Positions 61,878 through 64,000 of a stretch of 64,000 bases of DNA are shown in pieces (the stretch's first letter is position 1; every line of letters begins with the position of its first letter). The notes under the pieces were generated by a model. The model was not told the DNA's origin, did no database searches, and worked only from the letters and a program-made list of their open reading frames with translations. Position numbers and translations under genes: made by a program. The stretch comes from CBDAMZ01 sp965197375 (GTDB lineage: Bacteria; Acidobacteriota; Vicinamibacteria; Vicinamibacterales; UBA8438): NCBI GenBank assembly GCA_965197375.1, contig CBDAMZ010000009.1, forward strand, positions 372,001 through 436,000, given 5' to 3'.

Positions 61878-61888
61878 GCCGCGTACCA

Positions 61889-62665
61889 ATGGGTGACCTG
61901 ACGGGCAAGAACGGCCTCATCGTTGGCGTTGCCAATAAGCGGTCGCTCGCCTGGGCGGTCGCCAAGGCCGCCGATAAGGCCGGCGCACAGCTGACGCTTA
62001 GTTATGCGACTGATCGCTTCGAGGAGAACGCCCGCGCACTGGCCGGGACGCTCTCGCACCAGGCCCAACTCGTGCCGTGCGATGTCAGCCGGGACGAAGA
62101 CATCACGGCTCTTTTCAAGGCGGTCGACGATGTGCACGGCGGAATCGATTTCTTGGTGCACGCCGTGGCTTTCGCGTCTCGCGAGGCGATCTCGGAGCCG
62201 TTCCTGCAGACGACGCGTCAGGACTTCACACAAGCCCTCGACGTCAGTACCTACTCGCTGATCGCGTTGGCCCGCGGCGCCGCCCCGCTGATGTCGCGTC
62301 GAGGAGGCGGGAGCATCTTGACCCTAACCTATCTTGGCAGTGAGCGCGTCTTCCCCCACTACAACGTCATGGGCGCGGCCAAGGCGGCGCTTGAGGCCAC
62401 GGTGCGCTACCTTGCGAGCGATCTCGGTCCAAGCAACACTCGTGTGAATGCTATCTCGGCCGGGCCCATCAAAACACTGGCGGCCTCTGGCATCTCTGGA
62501 TTTACCCGGATCCTGCAACACTATCGCGAACGCACGCCGCTACGTCGAACGGTCGATGCCGGCGAAGTCGCCGATGCCGCGGTGTTCCTGCTCGGTCCGG
62601 GCTCGCGTGGTGTGACCGGAGAGGTGCTCATGGTGGACGCCGGTTACCACGTCACCGGCATGTAG
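61889..62665 (+). CDS. fabI: enoyl-[acyl-carrier-protein] reductase (NADH)
   Basis: 258 aa, FabI type of the short-chain reductases. GLIVGVANKRSLAWAVAKA is the divergent NAD-binding motif of FabI; DFLVHAVAFA and YNVMGAAKAALEATVRYLA follow, with Tyr158 and Lys165 in the FabI YX6K arrangement. SAGPIKTLAASGI is the substrate loop. It reduces trans-2-enoyl-ACP in the last step of each fatty-acid elongation cycle. ATG at 61889; a small membrane protein gene follows after 23 bases. Confidence 0.96.
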   Translation: MGDLTGKNGLIVGVANKRSLAWAVAKAADKAGAQLTLSYATDRFEENARALAGTLSHQAQLVPCDVSRDEDITALFKAVDDVHGGIDFLVHAVAFASREAISEPFLQTTRQDFTQALDVSTYSLIALARGAAPLMSRRGGGSILTLTYLGSERVFPHYNVMGAAKAALEATVRYLASDLGPSNTRVNAISAGPIKTLAASGISGFTRILQHYRERTPLRRTVDAGEVADAAVFLLGPGSRGVTGEVLMVDAGYHVTGM

Positions 62666-62688
62666 TTGTCTTCGAACTTGCATCTCCA

Positions 62689-62910
62689 TTGCCAATAAGC
62701 CTCCGCCGGGCACGCGGCGTCCTTTTGCGACTCGCCTTTCATCGGCGCGCTGCCTTCGTCGTGAGTTGTCTCTTGGTCGGACCGGCGGGCTGGCTGCTTA
62801 CCGCCGACTTCGATTGGGAAAGCTGGTTCTCGGACGGTCTGAGTTTGATCCTTGGGGCCAGCGGCGTGGCCCTTCTCATTGCGGCACTGGGGAAGCGGCG
62901 CTCCGACTAG
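62689..62910 (+). CDS. small two-helix membrane protein
   Basis: 73 aa. After a basic start (SLRRARGVLLRLAFHRRAAF) come two hydrophobic helices (VVSCLLVGPAGWLLTA and LSLILGASGVALLIAALG) separated by FDWESWFSDG, and a basic end (KRRSD). The WESWxxDGLxLxLGAxGxAL pattern strikes me as a conserved small membrane protein, but no function is known. TTG at 62689 is the only usable start and has no clear ribosome site, so translation may depend on the upstream fabI, 23 bases away. Confidence 0.68.
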   Translation: MPISLRRARGVLLRLAFHRRAAFVVSCLLVGPAGWLLTADFDWESWFSDGLSLILGASGVALLIAALGKRRSD

Positions 62911-63229
62911 TCGGATTCCTAAGTGGACGGGCTACTGGGCAGCCCTGTTCGTAGCTGCAGTGGTATTCGGCCACCGACGCGTCTCGTTAAGGGCGGTGCT
63001 GTTCTATGGAAGCGGAGTCGAATGCCCCTGGCATGTTCCCGCCCCGCGCCTCACCGTAACCGTGAACGAGCCCATTAGGACTGACGGTTACAGTGCGCCT
63101 AGGGAGCTGTCGCCCGATCCCTCGTCGTTGTAGATCTTGCCATCGGGACAAATTGGCGGTCACATCCAGCTCTATTGTGCCTAGTTTCTCAACACGGCAA
63201 AAGTGCTCCGAGATGCTAAGCTAACGACC
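62911..63229. other. intergenic region with one perfect dyad
   Basis: About 320 bases with no protein-like frame. GTAACCGT (63056-63063) and ACGGTTAC (63084-63091) form a perfect 8-bp inverted repeat around 20 bases. No T-run follows, so it may be an operator or a weak transcript-end hairpin. Confidence 0.45.
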
Positions 63230-64000
63230 GTGCCGCGTCGAGCCCCAAGCTTGCCCAGTAGCCCAGATTCCCGTTATCTGGCCGGCGCGCCGATTCGTTA
63301 CTACTGCCCGCAGGGGAGCACGGAGGTCCGTCACCTGATCGACGAGGGCTTCCAGGCCTTCAACGCCGGCAGGTTGTCGGAGGCCTGCCACGTCTTCACC
63401 GAGCGAATGCTTGACCCGACCCATGACACAACCATTGCTTTAACGATGGCCGGCGCACTGACGCCAGCGGGGCTCGGTGGGTGCGTGAACGCGATGATGG
63501 ATCGCGGGCTCGTCGATTTCATCATCAGCACGGGGGCCAATCTCTATCACGACCTGCACTACGCACTGAATTTCACGCTGCACCGGGGCTCACCTTTTCT
63601 TGATGATGTCGATCTCTATAAGCACGGCATCATCAGGATCTACGACGTACTGTTTCCCTCGAGCGTATTACTGGAGACCGACGCCTACCTGCGCGAGTTC
63701 CTCGTTCGCGAGCAGGTCGACGGGCCGGTGTCGACTGCCGAGTTCCATTATCGGTTGGGACAAGACCTGCTCGAGCGCCACCCTGGGTGCGAGGCGTACT
63801 CGGTGGTTGCCAAGGCCGCATCGGCTGGCGTGCCCATCTACACATCGTCGCCCGGCGATAGCTCCATCGGTATGAACATCGCCTACCACGAACTGATCAA
63901 CGGCAGCCGTTTCATGATCGATCCGAGCCGGGACGTCAATGAGGTGTGCGCGATCATTCTGGCAGGTGAGAAGAACGGGTGCGTGATTCTTGGTGGGGGC
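63230..64000 (+). CDS. deoxyhypusine-synthase-like protein (5' part, cut by window end)
   Basis: The first 257 codons of an open frame that runs off the window. The translation shows TIALTMAGALTPAGLGGCVN, LVDFIISTGANLYHDLHYAL, IYTSSPGDSSIGMNIAY and a final CVILGGG, the NAD-binding blocks of the deoxyhypusine synthase family. True deoxyhypusine needs eIF5A, absent from bacteria; bacterial homologues are thought to move aminobutyl or similar groups between polyamines, homospermidine-type chemistry. The C-terminal catalytic Lys lies beyond the edge. The start is GTG at 63230, the earliest codon that keeps the frame open; no strong ribosome site is visible. Confidence 0.88.
   Translation, partial: MPRRAPSLPSSPDSRYLAGAPIRYYCPQGSTEVRHLIDEGFQAFNAGRLSEACHVFTERMLDPTHDTTIALTMAGALTPAGLGGCVNAMMDRGLVDFIISTGANLYHDLHYALNFTLHRGSPFLDDVDLYKHGIIRIYDVLFPSSVLLETDAYLREFLVREQVDGPVSTAEFHYRLGQDLLERHPGCEAYSVVAKAASAGVPIYTSSPGDSSIGMNIAYHELINGSRFMIDPSRDVNEVCAIILAGEKNGCVILGGG

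Noticed and set aside
63084..63102. ACGGTTAC plus CTAG as another copy of the CTAG-ended element
   Set aside because: Beyond the CTAG and a short dyad, the sequence does not align with the element ends.
1..64000. CRISPR arrays, tRNA or rRNA genes, phage or restriction-modification systems
   Set aside because: None recognised: no regularly spaced direct repeats, no tRNA-like arms in the gene-free regions, and no defence or phage proteins among the coding regions.

Overview
The window looks like chromosomal DNA of a GC-rich, Gram-negative heterotroph. It carries an outer-membrane barrel protein, many signal-peptide proteins, a low-complexity secreted protein and housekeeping genes. The mix recalls Acidobacteriota, perhaps Vicinamibacteria: short GHAQCAKDC-type secreted proteins, a carboxypeptidase-regulatory-domain barrel protein, a PDZ-sensor kinase/NtrC pair and amidohydrolases. 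That placement is an inference from family recognition; no rRNA, tRNA, CRISPR or phage genes are seen to confirm it.

Layout. 1-13 kb: a TPR protein, an RRM RNA-binding protein, a secreted YtcJ-like amidohydrolase, a secreted cytochrome c/copper-monooxygenase-like protein with a textbook terminator, a two-gene 2-oxoacid dehydrogenase operon (AceE-like E1 then lipoyl E2), small secreted and membrane proteins, and a frameshifted pirin. 13-25 kb: an MFS transporter, thioredoxin, low-molecular-weight phosphatase, metallo-beta-lactamase-fold hydrolase, a flavoprotein-SelD fusion, a frameshifted Bcp peroxiredoxin, an M23 peptidase lipoprotein, DUF1015-SerC, and a rhomboid protease. 24-34 kb: pcnB and polA separated by a 166-bp palindromic-ended element, a BON protein, ZIP transporter, methyltransferase, inositol-phosphate synthase, a second copy of the element, and a methylmalonyl-CoA mutase catalytic chain. 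34-43 kb: two envelope proteins and a PDZ/GAF/PAS histidine kinase with its NtrC-type regulator. 43-49 kb: a translationally coupled operon of one accessory protein and four GT4 glycosyltransferases in A-B-B-A paralog order, then rpsU. 49-52 kb: purD-purE. 52-61 kb: a complete arginine regulon, with argCBD-argA-argJ plus argF on one strand and argR, argG, argH on the other, around an intergenic region holding two good promoters and ArgR-box-like sites. 61-64 kb: a zinc-ribbon protein, fabI, a small membrane protein, and the 5' part of a deoxyhypusine-synthase-like gene cut by the window edge.

How genes work together. The arginine genes cover every step from glutamate to arginine except carbamoyl phosphate supply. 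DUF1015 and SerC point to serine synthesis, with serA elsewhere. E1-E2 lack an adjacent E3. The glycosyltransferase operon probably builds a surface polysaccharide.

Most unusual observations: (i) a family of roughly 165-bp MITE-like elements with CTAG-bounded imperfect inverted ends, present twice, one forming the polA stop codon; (ii) a DNA polymerase I with all three proofreading motifs lost and a natural Tyr at the ddNTP-discrimination position; (iii) an inverted, synonymously diverged fragment of the E1 gene upstream of that gene; (iv) the flavoprotein-SelD fusion; (v) the A-B-B-A glycosyltransferase cassette. I found no clear evidence of a wholly new defence or biosynthetic system.
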